64,000 nucleotides of DNA from CAIVVT01 sp963838205 (GCA_963838205.1 CAWIQF010000021.1:62001-126000), one strand, 5' to 3'; positions 7,727-16,798 are shown, counted from the stretch's first letter. Notes: generated from the letters alone by a model not told the origin. Program-made: numbers and translations.

Positions 7727-9220
7727 TTAAACTACGGACAAATTCGGAACGCCGCGCTCGGCGGCAACTTCGGAGATGCTCTGGCCTGTTGCCAAAAGGA
7801 CCGGCTCGACGCCGGCGAGCTCCGCAACGCGGCGAAGAATGACATCGCAGTACGCCGGCGAGATTTCACAGCCGTAGCCCGCGCGGTCGAGCACGTGGGC
7901 CGCGGCCATCGTGGTGCCGCTGCCCATGAACGGATCGAATACCACGTCGCCGGCGTCGGAGAAGGACTTGACGAAGAACTCAACCAGCGGCCGGGGGAAG
8001 GGTGCGCTGTGCGAACCCTGGCCGCTTTCGGTTGTACACTCGATGACGTTCGATGGGCGCGCGATGCCTTCGTGCTTGCCGTCCATCATCTTCTTGCGCA
8101 TGTGCCCCCACGCCTGCCCGCCTTTCGGCGGTTGCGAAGCGCCCCCTTGTGTGGCGAATGCCCCGCGCGGGCCGGTCCCTAGCAGACCGCTCCCCGAGGC
8201 CGATTTCGGATTGTCCGGCGAGTAGTCGAAGCAGTAGTCCGACTCGGTGCCGCAAGCCAGCGCGTTGAATTTGATTTCGGCCTGGCGGCATAAGTGATAC
8301 ACCGGCTCGTGGGCGTTCTTGAAGCGATTGGGCCAACCGCCGGGCACGCCGTTGTCGGTCTTCCGCCAGAGCAGGTCGTCGACGAAGCGCCAGCCCCACT
8401 CCCGCTTGTGCGCGATGACCAGGTCCAGCGTGTAGAGGTGGCGTTCGCCATTCTCCGCGTGGGCTTTGATGTTGACGAACCACGAACCGTCGGCGGCAAG
8501 CACCGCTTGGACGTTGCCTGCCACCACCCGGAACCAGTCCACATACTCGTCGGGCGGCACCGGCTTGAAGCCGCTCGAGGGATCGTACTCGCGCTGCGTG
8601 GCGTACGGCGGCGACGTGATCGCCACGTTGACCGCCGCGCCGTCGAGCACCCTCTTCACCACGGCCAGATCACGGCAGTCGCCGCAAATCAGCCGGTGCC
8701 GGCCAATGGCCCAAATATCGCCGGCGCGGGTGACCGGTTCGACCGGCGGCTCGGCGATCTCGTCGGCGCCAGCAGTCGTAACCGCATCGTCCTGACCGGC
8801 CTCGTCGGCCAGCAGCGCCCGAATCTCTTCGTCGCTGAAGCCGACCACTTCGAGTTCGAAGCCAGCCGCCTCAATCGCCTGCATTTCCGCGCGGAGGACT
8901 TCTTCGTCCCACCCCGCGTTGAGCGCCAGCTTGTTGTCGGCGATCACCAGCGCCCGGCGCTGCGTCTCCGACAGATGGCCGAGCACGATGACCGGCACCT
9001 CGGTCATTTCCAACTTGCGCGCCGCCAGCACGCGGGCGTGGCCAGCAATGATCACGCCGTCTGAACCCACGAGAACCGGATTGGTCCAGCCGAACTCCAT
9101 GATCGAGGCGGCCACCTGGGCGATTTGCTCCTCGGAATGCGTGCGGGAGTTGCGTCCAAACGGCAGCAATTCCCCGAGCGACCGCAGCTCGATCGCGGTT
9201 GGCAGGTTGATTGGTTCCAA
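7727..9220 (-). CDS. ParB-domain / DNA methyltransferase fusion (SPPY type)
   Basis: 497 residues from a TTG start (TTGGAACCAATC); no earlier ATG exists in frame. Residues 10-135 parallel the neighbouring fusion almost motif for motif (GRNSRTHSEEQIAQVA, GVIIAGHARVLAARKL, LVIADNKLALNAGWDEEVLRAEM). The catalytic motif is TSPPY near residue 202 and the SAM motif DPFMGSGTT is in the last 80 residues. SPPY is typical of N4-cytosine methylases, so the two fusions probably differ in modified base and site. It follows the small gene at 9225 with a 4-base gap. Confidence 0.9.
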   Translation of the reverse strand: MEPINLPTAIELRSLGELLPFGRNSRTHSEEQIAQVAASIMEFGWTNPVLVGSDGVIIAGHARVLAARKLEMTEVPVIVLGHLSETQRRALVIADNKLALNAGWDEEVLRAEMQAIEAAGFELEVVGFSDEEIRALLADEAGQDDAVTTAGADEIAEPPVEPVTRAGDIWAIGRHRLICGDCRDLAVVKRVLDGAAVNVAITSPPYATQREYDPSSGFKPVPPDEYVDWFRVVAGNVQAVLAADGSWFVNIKAHAENGERHLYTLDLVIAHKREWGWRFVDDLLWRKTDNGVPGGWPNRFKNAHEPVYHLCRQAEIKFNALACGTESDYCFDYSPDNPKSASGSGLLGTGPRGAFATQGGASQPPKGGQAWGHMRKKMMDGKHEGIARPSNVIECTTESGQGSHSAPFPRPLVEFFVKSFSDAGDVVFDPFMGSGTTMAAAHVLDRAGYGCEISPAYCDVILRRVAELAGVEPVLLATGQSISEVAAERGVPNLSVV

Positions 9221-9224
9221 TGGT

Positions 9225-9485
9225 TTAGGCGAGTGACGACCCGGTCGTCACCCTCAAACTAGCGTCAATCTGCAATCGGTTTACCCGCCGCCGCCCAGGC
9301 GGTTTCAGGTCCCTGGGATTCGTGGGACGGTTGGCCGCCCTTGCGCCCACGTTGGCCCGTGTCGCGTCGTCGTCGACCGCCTTGGCGAGTGGCTTGCCTC
9401 CGCTGGACGCCGCCAGATGCGCCCAACTGAACGCGCCGCGCACCCGGGCGATGTGCCTGGCCCCGACTTGGGCCTTGCCGCTCAA
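9225..9485 (-). CDS. Possible small gene with TTG start
   Basis: 86 codons reading MSGKAQVGARHIARVRGAFS at the start. The TTG overlaps the TGA of the upstream gene (TTGA at 9482-9485), the same arrangement seen at the primase start (13699). The stop lies 4 bases before the methylase start, so it fills the only gap in a tightly packed operon. Product unknown: basic and Ala-rich, with no recognisable motif. No clear ribosome-binding site beyond coupling. Confidence 0.4.
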   Translation of the reverse strand: MSGKAQVGARHIARVRGAFSWAHLAASSGGKPLAKAVDDDATRANVGARAANRPTNPRDLKPPGRRRVNRLQIDASLRVTTGSSLA

Positions 9486-9817
9486 CCGACGAGACAATCC
9501 GCCACCACCTGCAGAAACACGTTGCGAGTGGAGAACGGCACTCCCTCCTCGTCGCGGCGATCCAACTTGCGCAGCTTCCAACAGCGCCCGTGCTCCAGCT
9601 TCTGGATGACGCTGTACTTGTTGCTCTGCGGCGCCCGTGTCGGGATGGGGTTGCTCCCATCCGGGCTCTGCAGCCAGATGGCTCGAAGATGGCCCTTACG
9701 GCCGTAGGACGGCTTCACGTACCCGCCTGCGATCAGGCGCTTGGCGGCTTCTGGAGTACGGGAACCCAGCGATGCACCATCGGGTGCGTAGTACGGTATC
9801 TGGCGTTCGGCTTTCAT
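9482..9817 (-). CDS. Unknown phage protein
   Basis: 111 residues from the ATG at 9817 (MKAERQIPYYAPDGASLGSR); a GTG at 9826 would add three residues. Segments include SRTPEAAKRLIAGGYVKPSYGRKGHLRAIWLQ and WKLRKLDRRDEEGVPFSTRNVFLQVV. Not recognised. It is basic and soluble with a compact fold, and might bind nucleic acid, but nothing decides this. It heads the methylase operon; the 168 bases upstream contain one copy of a 42-base repeat (9941-9982). Confidence 0.55.
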   Translation of the reverse strand: MKAERQIPYYAPDGASLGSRTPEAAKRLIAGGYVKPSYGRKGHLRAIWLQSPDGSNPIPTRAPQSNKYSVIQKLEHGRCWKLRKLDRRDEEGVPFSTRNVFLQVVADCLVG

Positions 9818-9940
9818 CGGGCACACTTCGGGTATGGAAGCGAAGGGAGGGAGTTTTATGAGAGTCCCGTCTCTCGTTGTGGACCGCAGCGCTTGGGAGG
9901 AGTCCTGCTTGCGCTGCCAGAGCGGGCGCTGATTTGCTCG

Positions 9941-9982
9941 CTCAATGAATAGATACTCAGCGGACCCCGAAAGTGTGCAATC
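9941..9982. repeat. 42-bp repeat, copy 1 (second copy at 28233)
   Basis: Aligns without gaps to 28233-28274 with 35 of 42 bases identical, including AATAGATACTCA and CGAAAGTGT. It lies in the intergenic space between the methylase operon and the gene ending at 9995. Function unknown. Confidence 0.55.
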
Positions 9983-9994
9983 AAAGTCCGGAGA

Positions 9995-10807
9995 TCAACA
10001 CGGCCCTTTCGCGGTGCGCGTGACCCAGGGCTGCTCGACATCCGGATTGTAGAAGTGCTGGCGGACTCCGTTCGGCAGGATGATCTCAATGGCTTCGCGG
10101 GTGACCTCGCCAATGCGGTCGCCCGGGCTCATGTACGATGCCAGGCCGCGATTTGGGCTCGGCGCTTTGCCTGCGGCGTACAGGCGCTCGTGTTTCCAAC
10201 CGAGGCTTATCGCCAGATCCCCTATGGCGTCCACAACCGCGACGGCCGAAGCGTGGGCGGAGGATTTGCTCGTTTCCGGTGAGGCTGGACGGCGGTCCCA
10301 CTGTTCGGTCACGGGCGGCTGGTAGGCCCTGGCGTCGAGTGTTCGGACGGCGTCTCCGAGCGCGACTTCGCCGAAACGACTTATGGCCCACTCGTGGATC
10401 CGGTTGAAGCGCTCGCGCAGACAATCGAATTCGTCCTGGGCGAGTCGCCCGGCAATGGCGGCGAGCTTTGCCATGTTCATCTTGCTGCGCAGCCAGGCGT
10501 AGTACTCGGGATCGAGCCGCCGATACGCCGTGTCGTTGAGCTGGACGTCGCGATGGAAAGCATCAGGTCGCTCCGTCTGCCAGCTGTTCAACGTCGTCGA
10601 GACGAACAACGCGGCCGGATTGGGCTGTGGCGGCTGCGCGTGTTCCAGTGGTGTTCCAGTCGAGCGGACGGGCGAGGTGGAGGCTGGAACACCGCAAGCG
10701 CCTGAGCCTGTTTGGCTTACTGGCCCGTGTTCCAGTGTTCCAGGTGTTCCAGTGGTTTCGGCAAACTTTCTATAAGAATTAGGTGAGTGTGTATGTGTGC
10801 TTGTCAT
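9995..10807 (-). CDS. Unknown protein encoded across a GTGTTCCAG repeat cluster
   Basis: 270 residues from the ATG at 10807 (MTSTHTHSPNSYRKFAETTG); the frame is open 30 codons further up through a repeat-filled leader, which I reject as start. The N-terminal 70 residues are low-complexity, and their codons contain six copies of the repeat (giving GTPGTLEH and TGTPLEH). The rest has helical segments (YAWLRSKMNMAKLAAIAGRLAQDEFDCLRERFNRIHEWA). The C-terminal PGDRIGEVTREAIEIILPNGVRQHFYNPDVEQPWV is strand-rich. Not recognised. It follows the primase gene and may act in replication. Confidence 0.6.
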   Translation of the reverse strand: MTSTHTHSPNSYRKFAETTGTPGTLEHGPVSQTGSGACGVPASTSPVRSTGTPLEHAQPPQPNPAALFVSTTLNSWQTERPDAFHRDVQLNDTAYRRLDPEYYAWLRSKMNMAKLAAIAGRLAQDEFDCLRERFNRIHEWAISRFGEVALGDAVRTLDARAYQPPVTEQWDRRPASPETSKSSAHASAVAVVDAIGDLAISLGWKHERLYAAGKAPSPNRGLASYMSPGDRIGEVTREAIEIILPNGVRQHFYNPDVEQPWVTRTAKGPC

Positions 10808-10938
10808 GCACTCTTCTCTTCTCTCTATACGTGCGTGAGGAAAAAGACTGGAACACCTGGAACACGCCTGTAATATCAACGATTTAGACTGGAACACGAG
10901 ACTGGAACACGGACTGGAACACGGCGAGACTGGAACAC
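10640..10938. repeat. Iteron-like GTGTTCCAGT array in two inverted clusters
   Basis: Plus-strand GTGTTCCAGT/G/C copies begin at 10640, 10651, 10727, 10735 and 10744, with one reversed copy at 10684. The reverse complement ACTGGAACAC (or CTGGAACAC) begins at 10847, 10857, 10888, 10901, 10913 and 10929. This gives 12 near-identical 9-10 bp sites in 300 bases, the two clusters facing each other across an AT-richer spacer (about 10757-10845). The right cluster fills the gap between the primase stop (10943) and the next gene; the left lies in that gene's 5' end. An origin of phage replication or a multi-site operator fits. Confidence 0.75.
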
Positions 10939-10942
10939 CGAA

Positions 10943-13699
10943 TCACTCTGGGTGCCGGTATCGCCACTCCCGTGCGCCGCGCGGCCCGGCGTTGAACCGC
11001 TGCCACCCATGTGCGCGAAGAGACCGCGCGATGCGGATTTTGTCCATTTGTGTCCACAGGTCCTTCTTCTTTTCCAGGCACATGCTCAGCACGTCCGCGA
11101 TGGCGACGGATTCCCGGTCTTGTGCCCAAGCGAGAATCAGCTCGTCCCACGGGTCACCCTCGTATCGGTCTGCCTGTTCTTCCGCCGCCTCGCGGTTGAG
11201 CGCGACCGAATCCAGCCACCAGGGTCTGCCGTCGAAGTAGAGAGCCGTGGCTTCGGCCCAAAGCTGGTCCCGGCACGCTGCCAATCCGTCGACGTCGATC
11301 ACCGCCGCCTTGCATGCGACCGGCCAGAAGCGGCGTCCGCCTGTCTCGTCCCGAAGGTACGTGCCGTGGTTGACGCTGCCGGCAAAGACGCATTGCCGTG
11401 GGGAGTCGATCGGCCGTTTCCCATACGGCGGCCGGAAGCGGTCCGTCGCCCGGCTCATGAACGCCTTGATCTTCCCGACATCGGAACGCGACAGTGATTC
11501 GAGCTCCGCAATCTCAATGACCCAGACGCCACGTGTTTGCAGCGCCGCATCCTTCGATCCGAGGTCGGCGATCTCGTCGGTAAACCACGGTTGCGCCAGG
11601 GCCCGCAGTGCCGTCGATTTCTTGATGCCCTGCTCGCCCTCCAAGATCAGGCAGCAATCCGCCTTGCACCCCGGTGCGAACACGCGCGCCACCGCGGATA
11701 TCATCCAGCGCGAGCCAACGGCTGCGGCGTAGGGTGATGGATCGGCACCCAAGTAGTCAGCCAGCCACGATTCGAGCCGGTGGGTACCATCCCACACGAG
11801 ATCCTTCAGGTAGGCACGGACTGGATGGAACGGCATCTCGCGTCCAACGGCTTCGACCGCTTGGCCGGTTACATCGGAGGCCACGCAAATGCCCTGGTGA
11901 TGCAGCCAGTCGGTGGCAAGGACGTCATCGTTGGGCGACCACTCTCTCGGGATCGCCGTGTCCGGCTTCATCCATGGCGCGGGTCGCTGAAGTACAGTGA
12001 CGTGAGCGAATTCGTCGCGAGCCAGCACGCCGCTCCATTCCGGAGCGTTGCGAAAAGCCGTGATGGCATTCGCCAGTACGGGCTTCACCGTGCAGTTCAG
12101 ATTGAGCAACAGCCCTTCGCGCCAGTTCCCCGACAGTTGCGGCGCGACAGCCAGTTGAGGTCCGGATGAGCGTGACGTGCCAGGTGGTTTCCCGCTCGCT
12201 TTCGCCTTGCTGTCGATCCGAACGACCTTCATTTGCTTACGGAGCGCCGCGATGGGCAGACGCTCTTTGCCGCACTTCTCCTGGATTTGCTTCAGAAGCC
12301 GCGGCTGCGCGATGGGATCGAGCTGCCCAACCTCGGCCAGGAGCGGTCCGAGGACTCGCAAGAGATCCTGGTCCGGCGTGTCCGGGGAAAGCGAGTCGAT
12401 GGCCATCTCGATGGGCGTCCGGGCTGCGCCGAGGAGAGCTTCGAAGTCCGCCGATGTTTTACCGGATGAGAAATATTCGTTGACGTCGATCTTGGCGTCG
12501 GCAAGGAGCGCGCCCGCCTCGGGCGTTCCTGCCGGTGTAGCGGCGAGGCCTTCGCGTGCGGCACGCTGTTTTTCCCCAAGCGGCAATATGGCGACACGCG
12601 TGGTGATCCCGTGCGCAGACAAGACGCCCGCCGTGCGCAGTGCGCCGCGTATGCCGGCCTCGGAGACTTCGTTGTCCTGGCAGATGAAGACTGTCTTGAC
12701 TCCAGCGAGACGCGGAAGCAATCGCTCCCAATCGGCGTCGCGAATCTGGATCGTGACCGGCGAGACTGCCGAGAAACCATGCTCCATGAGCGAAATGCAG
12801 TCGGTGACCCCCTCGGTGATGATCACTCGCTCCGGCCGCGCCAGCAGCACGTCTTCGTTGTACAGGACGTCGTTCTTCACGCACTCCGCAACATGCTCGT
12901 TGTTGCGGTCGTTTCGGATGGCTAGCTTCTTGTACTTCGACTTCTCCCATTCGTGGTCCGGCGTCCACGGCGTGCGGCGCCCGATCATAAAGACGACGTT
13001 GCCGCGGCTCCAGTAGGGGAAGACAATCCGGCCATCGAAGAAAGGGAAGAGCCCGTCCTGCGCCGTCGGCCGGAATGCCGACGTGCCGGCGAGTTCGCGC
13101 AATGTGAATGCGCCGGGGCCGCCCGTCAGCGTGTGCACCAGGCCGGGCTCGTTCTCCGCAAACCCGATCTTCAGGCGCGCGATGGTCTCGTCGCCGATGC
13201 CGTATTTCGACTTGAACCAGGCGAGCACTTCGACGTTGGCGACCAGTCGCTGGTGGTAGATCTCCGCCAGCGCCGCGAGTGCTTCCCGCACGCGCCAGGT
13301 GAGCCGATGCTCTTCTTCTGCTGCGGCGATCTCCTCCGGGGACCGGCCGAGCTGCGACAGCGGCGGCAAGCCAGTCCGGGCGGCGAGGAAGTCCCGTGCC
13401 CGGCGGTGCGATTCCGGCATCACGCCTGACTGGCCGCGTGTCACAACGCCGGCCTGCATGAACTCAACCAGCTGCAGAATGTCGCCGCCGACTCCGCACC
13501 CGAAGCAGTACCAGCCCTGTTTGTCGAGCATGATGTGCAACGACCGGTGCGACTGGCTGCGGTGGTTAGGACAGTCGCAGAACAGCGTGGCGCCCGACTC
13601 CTGTGTGACGCGCCCACCGAACATCTCGCGAGCCAGGCCACCGATGTCCATGTCGGTGATCTGCCGGTAGTAGTTTCGAACGTCCAGTGACGTGCTCAA
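10943..13699 (-). CDS. Primase-helicase: CHC2 zinc finger, Toprim, VapE-type ATPase
   Basis: 918 residues from a TTG at 13699 that overlaps the upstream TGA; GGAGG lies 7 bases before it, so I prefer it to the ATG at 13783 inside recD. Residues 40-67 carry the DnaG-type zinc finger (CDC..H..CFGC). A Toprim-like segment follows (VIITEGVTDCISL, then VFICQDNE). The C-terminal third is a virulence-associated-E-like helicase (PF05272): Walker A EGEQGIKKST, then WVIEIAELESL and ETGGRRFWPV. It should prime and unwind phage DNA. The repeat array starts 5 bases after the stop. Confidence 0.9.
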   Translation of the reverse strand: MSTSLDVRNYYRQITDMDIGGLAREMFGGRVTQESGATLFCDCPNHRSQSHRSLHIMLDKQGWYCFGCGVGGDILQLVEFMQAGVVTRGQSGVMPESHRRARDFLAARTGLPPLSQLGRSPEEIAAAEEEHRLTWRVREALAALAEIYHQRLVANVEVLAWFKSKYGIGDETIARLKIGFAENEPGLVHTLTGGPGAFTLRELAGTSAFRPTAQDGLFPFFDGRIVFPYWSRGNVVFMIGRRTPWTPDHEWEKSKYKKLAIRNDRNNEHVAECVKNDVLYNEDVLLARPERVIITEGVTDCISLMEHGFSAVSPVTIQIRDADWERLLPRLAGVKTVFICQDNEVSEAGIRGALRTAGVLSAHGITTRVAILPLGEKQRAAREGLAATPAGTPEAGALLADAKIDVNEYFSSGKTSADFEALLGAARTPIEMAIDSLSPDTPDQDLLRVLGPLLAEVGQLDPIAQPRLLKQIQEKCGKERLPIAALRKQMKVVRIDSKAKASGKPPGTSRSSGPQLAVAPQLSGNWREGLLLNLNCTVKPVLANAITAFRNAPEWSGVLARDEFAHVTVLQRPAPWMKPDTAIPREWSPNDDVLATDWLHHQGICVASDVTGQAVEAVGREMPFHPVRAYLKDLVWDGTHRLESWLADYLGADPSPYAAAVGSRWMISAVARVFAPGCKADCCLILEGEQGIKKSTALRALAQPWFTDEIADLGSKDAALQTRGVWVIEIAELESLSRSDVGKIKAFMSRATDRFRPPYGKRPIDSPRQCVFAGSVNHGTYLRDETGGRRFWPVACKAAVIDVDGLAACRDQLWAEATALYFDGRPWWLDSVALNREAAEEQADRYEGDPWDELILAWAQDRESVAIADVLSMCLEKKKDLWTQMDKIRIARSLRAHGWQRFNAGPRGAREWRYRHPE

Positions 13700-15885
13700 G
13701 CGTGGGCCTCCGGAAGCAGGAAAGAGAGAAAGGTGTTGCGGCGATCCACTTGGCGCTTTGTCGCGCAGTTCGCGATGCCCCAACGGTCGCCCAGGATGAT
13801 CGCCGAGTCCTTGGCGCGCGTCACCGCCGTGTAGAGCAGGTTGCGGTGATGCATGAAGGAGTGCGACTTATGAGCGACGACAATGGCGCACGGAAACTCC
13901 GAGCCCTGCACCTTGTGGATCGATGTGGCGTAGGCCAACTGAACGTTGCTTACGGCATCCGCATCGGCGGCAAGCTCCACTGCACGCCCATCGAAGTCGA
14001 CGACCAAGCTTCCGTCGCTGCCCACCATGCGCACAACGCCCATGGCTCCGTTCATCACGTCCAGCTCGTAGTCGTTCTTCGTCTGAATTACCTTGTCGCC
14101 GGCGTAGAGGCGCGGCCGCCGTCCGGGCTCGACCTCGGCCACGGTCACCCGGTTGATCTTTCGCTGGAGCAGTCGCTGCAACTCGATGTTCAGCTCGACC
14201 GTGCCGAGCGGGCCCTTGTGGATGGGCGTCAAAACCTGAACATCCCGCAGTAGATCGTAGCCAAGGCGCTCTTGCAGGACTTCGTCAAATAGGAGCAGCA
14301 GCATGCGGCGAACATCGAGGCAGTCTGTGAACTTGTCGATGACATACCAGGGGCGGCGCGCGCCGAGACGCACCTCCGCAGTCGGGCGCACCTCACCATC
14401 AAGGATGGCGGTGGAGTTTTCCTTCAGGACGCCTGCCTGGCGGATGATCGCAGTCAGCACGGTAGTCGGAATCGCGCGGGACTGCACCAGATCGCGCAGT
14501 AGGTTGCCTGGGCCCACCGGCGGCAACTGGTTGTGATCGCCAACTAGTATCACCGCAGTGCGGCTGCGGTCGATCGCTTGGAAGAGCTGCCAGGCGAGCG
14601 GGACATCCACCATCGAAACTTCGTCGACGACAAGGATGTCCGCCTCAATTGGATTGAGCGCGTCGCGCGAGTAAGTGCGGCCGTTGTAGCCAAGCAGGCG
14701 GTGGATCGTGCTGGCCTCGTGGCCGACCACTTCTTCCAGCCGCTTCGCAGCCTTGCCCGTTGGTGCGGCGAGCACCACATCCAACTCCAGGCGCTCCGCG
14801 ATGCTGGTGATCGACGAGACGGCGTAGGTCTTGCCGCTACCGGCGCCGCCGGCCGTGAGCGAGATGGAGTAGCAGAAGGCGTTGCGCACGGCTGCCCGCT
14901 GCTCGGGATTCAGTTCGCTGGCCTCGGCATCGAGCAGCGCCTCGACATTGGAGACGGCGTGCGGGTTGGCGCGGCCGGCCTCACGCGAGATGTCGGCCAG
15001 TTCCGTCTCCATCCGATGGATTTCCGGATCTGCGACGACAAGTTGCGCGAAGGGCAGGCTGACCAGCTCCGCCTCGGCGACCAGCGCTTCGAGATGGCTT
15101 TCAATCACCTCGCGGCTATCGAGGTTATCCATCACCAACAGTGTGTTGGCCCGATCGAGGAGATCCTCATACTCCACCCAACAATGGCCGTCGTCCAGTG
15201 CCTCGGCGACGCAATTCGCCAGGCCGGCGCGAATGCGCGACGGCAAGTCCTTCGGCGTGCCCATCTTGCGCGCGATCTTGTCGACCTTCTTGAAGCCGAA
15301 GCCGCGGATCTCGCGCACGAGCACATAGGGGTCGCGCTGCAGCATGGGCACGGCCTGGCTGCCAAAGCGCTCCACCAGAGTTGTCACCTGGTGATGAGTC
15401 AGCCCGAACCGCGACAGGTACGTCATCGCGGCGTTGAAATCGGCGTTTGCGATCCAGACCCTTTGGAGTTCAATCGCGCCCTCGACGGGAATCCTGGCGA
15501 TGGCAGCTACGCGCTCCGGTGAGACTCGAATGGCAGTGTCGAAGCCGCGCCCAAACACATCGGCAATCGCGCGCGCCTTGGCTGGGCCGATGCCTTTCAC
15601 GTCGGGATGGTTTGCCAGGAAGTTGGCCAGGCCATCGGCGTCCATCTCCAGGTCGTAGCCGAGACTCTCTGCCACAAACTGCAAGCCGTACTTCGGATGC
15701 TCTGCCCAGTGTCCTTCCAGCACGACGGATTCGCCCTCGCGGACGAAGATCTTGCCCGCGAATGTGGCAAGGTCGCCGTCGGCGGTACGCAGGCGTCCGG
15801 CGCTGAACGTCGCGCCGGAATAGAACACAATCTCCACGACGCCGCGGAGGCTCGTCTGAACCTCCGCAACCGCAGCATTCTTCAT
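13696..15885 (-). CDS. RecD2-like SF1B DNA helicase
   Basis: 729 residues from the ATG at 15885 (MKNAAVAEVQTSLRGVVEIV); the open frame continues upstream inside the ERCC4 gene. Domain order: N-terminal OB-like region, tandem helix-hairpin-helix motifs (VKGIGPAKARAIADVFGRG; REIRGFGFKKVDKIARKMG), Walker A GGAGSGKTYAVSS, Walker B VVDEVSMVD, GDHNQLPPVGPGNLLRDL, and the C-terminal UvrD-like YATSIHKVQGSEF. This is the RecD2/TraA-like arrangement of a 5'-3' helicase that is not part of RecBCD. AGGTGGAG precedes the start. It overlaps both neighbours by 4 bases. Confidence 0.9.
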   Translation of the reverse strand: MKNAAVAEVQTSLRGVVEIVFYSGATFSAGRLRTADGDLATFAGKIFVREGESVVLEGHWAEHPKYGLQFVAESLGYDLEMDADGLANFLANHPDVKGIGPAKARAIADVFGRGFDTAIRVSPERVAAIARIPVEGAIELQRVWIANADFNAAMTYLSRFGLTHHQVTTLVERFGSQAVPMLQRDPYVLVREIRGFGFKKVDKIARKMGTPKDLPSRIRAGLANCVAEALDDGHCWVEYEDLLDRANTLLVMDNLDSREVIESHLEALVAEAELVSLPFAQLVVADPEIHRMETELADISREAGRANPHAVSNVEALLDAEASELNPEQRAAVRNAFCYSISLTAGGAGSGKTYAVSSITSIAERLELDVVLAAPTGKAAKRLEEVVGHEASTIHRLLGYNGRTYSRDALNPIEADILVVDEVSMVDVPLAWQLFQAIDRSRTAVILVGDHNQLPPVGPGNLLRDLVQSRAIPTTVLTAIIRQAGVLKENSTAILDGEVRPTAEVRLGARRPWYVIDKFTDCLDVRRMLLLLFDEVLQERLGYDLLRDVQVLTPIHKGPLGTVELNIELQRLLQRKINRVTVAEVEPGRRPRLYAGDKVIQTKNDYELDVMNGAMGVVRMVGSDGSLVVDFDGRAVELAADADAVSNVQLAYATSIHKVQGSEFPCAIVVAHKSHSFMHHRNLLYTAVTRAKDSAIILGDRWGIANCATKRQVDRRNTFLSFLLPEAHA

Positions 15886-16331
15886 ACGCTCCACCTCTTG
15901 TGTGCGCCGAGCAAATACGCCTGCACGAAATGGCAGGCTGCCTGGCGGCTTGAACAGAAGAACACCGGGATCCGGAAGTCGAGGATGATGGACAGCGCAC
16001 TGCCGAGCACGGCACTCGGGTGCGCCTCGCCGCGATAGCGCCGCTGCAGGACATCGATGACGCCCGCCTCTACCACCACGCACGCCGCCCGGTATTCGGC
16101 CAGCTTCCGCAGCTCCCGGTGAAAGCGCTCGCGGGAATGAATGACGGTGGAGACGAAATCGTCGAGGCTCTTCCGCTCCACCGCCGCCACGCCCTCGAGA
16201 CCAGCGACCGAGTAATCCCCGGCCGGCAGCGCAATGCGTTGGCTGCCGGCCACCTGGGGATCGAAGGAGTAGGGCTCCTGCTCGCGCGTGTCGGTGAGGA
16301 TCGTGGGCAGTCCCTGGTTAGAACGGGACAA
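15882..16331 (-). CDS. ERCC4-domain nuclease
   Basis: 149 residues. LTDTREQEPYSFD, GDYSVAGLEGVAAVERKSLDDFVSTVI and FHRELRKLAEYRAACVVVE match the ERCC4/XPF nuclease core (GDx..ERKxxxD metal-binding motif). Members cut branched or flap DNA. In phages such proteins process recombination or replication intermediates, in keeping with the RecD2 gene downstream and the SSB-like/ATPase genes upstream. It overlaps the DUF669 gene by 14 bases and recD by 4. Confidence 0.88.
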   Translation of the reverse strand: MSRSNQGLPTILTDTREQEPYSFDPQVAGSQRIALPAGDYSVAGLEGVAAVERKSLDDFVSTVIHSRERFHRELRKLAEYRAACVVVEAGVIDVLQRRYRGEAHPSAVLGSALSIILDFRIPVFFCSSRQAACHFVQAYLLGAHKRWSV

Positions 16332-16776
16332 GTGCGTCGCCTGCCTCCTGCCGGAAGCTGCCGGGTGCGCGGTCGTTGTCGATGCGGCGATTGAAGAAGA
16401 TGTTCTCGTTGTCGCCCTTCGTCTTCTTCGTGACCTCGAGCTTCACGTCCAGTAGGCGCCGGAGATGACTCGGCAGGTCCGACAGCCGCTCCAGATCGAG
16501 CCCGCACAGGTGCAGGTCGGCTTTCAGGTACTTGAGCGTCTTCTGCGTGATGACGCTGTTGCGCCACATCAGCCGGTTCACGCACTGTGGCGCGATGACG
16601 CGCAGCGTCCACTTCAGCATCGGGTTGCCCGAGGTGTGCGCTTCGGTCAGTTCGGCCTTTTCGACGTTCACCTGGTACTTGCCGTCGGGCACGCTGTCGT
16701 AGTCACTGCGCTCGGCGGCCTCCTCTGAACGGAAGCCCGCGTCGAATTGAGACAGATCGATCAATTTGTTGCTCAT
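16318..16776 (-). CDS. DUF669 protein, probable phage ssDNA-binding protein
   Basis: 152 residues. SDYDSVPDGKYQVNVEKAELTEAHTSGNPMLKWTLRVIAP and LWRNSVITQ-like segments are characteristic of DUF669, a family encoded beside phage Sak4/RecA-like ATPases and PD-(D/E)XK nucleases and thought to bind single-stranded DNA through an OB-like fold. The acidic/phenylalanine tail (EAGDALVPF) resembles the C-terminal hook of SSBs that recruits partners. AGGAGCAAACACG precedes the ATG. Confidence 0.82.
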   Translation of the reverse strand: MSNKLIDLSQFDAGFRSEEAAERSDYDSVPDGKYQVNVEKAELTEAHTSGNPMLKWTLRVIAPQCVNRLMWRNSVITQKTLKYLKADLHLCGLDLERLSDLPSHLRRLLDVKLEVTKKTKGDNENIFFNRRIDNDRAPGSFRQEAGDALVPF

Positions 16777-16798
16777 CGTGTTTGCTCCTGTTGAGAAT

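Noticed and set aside
13696..13783. Longer primase N-terminus starting at the ATG at 13783
   Set aside because: It lies wholly inside the recD gene, while the TTG at 13699 has GGAGG at ideal spacing and overlaps the upstream stop.
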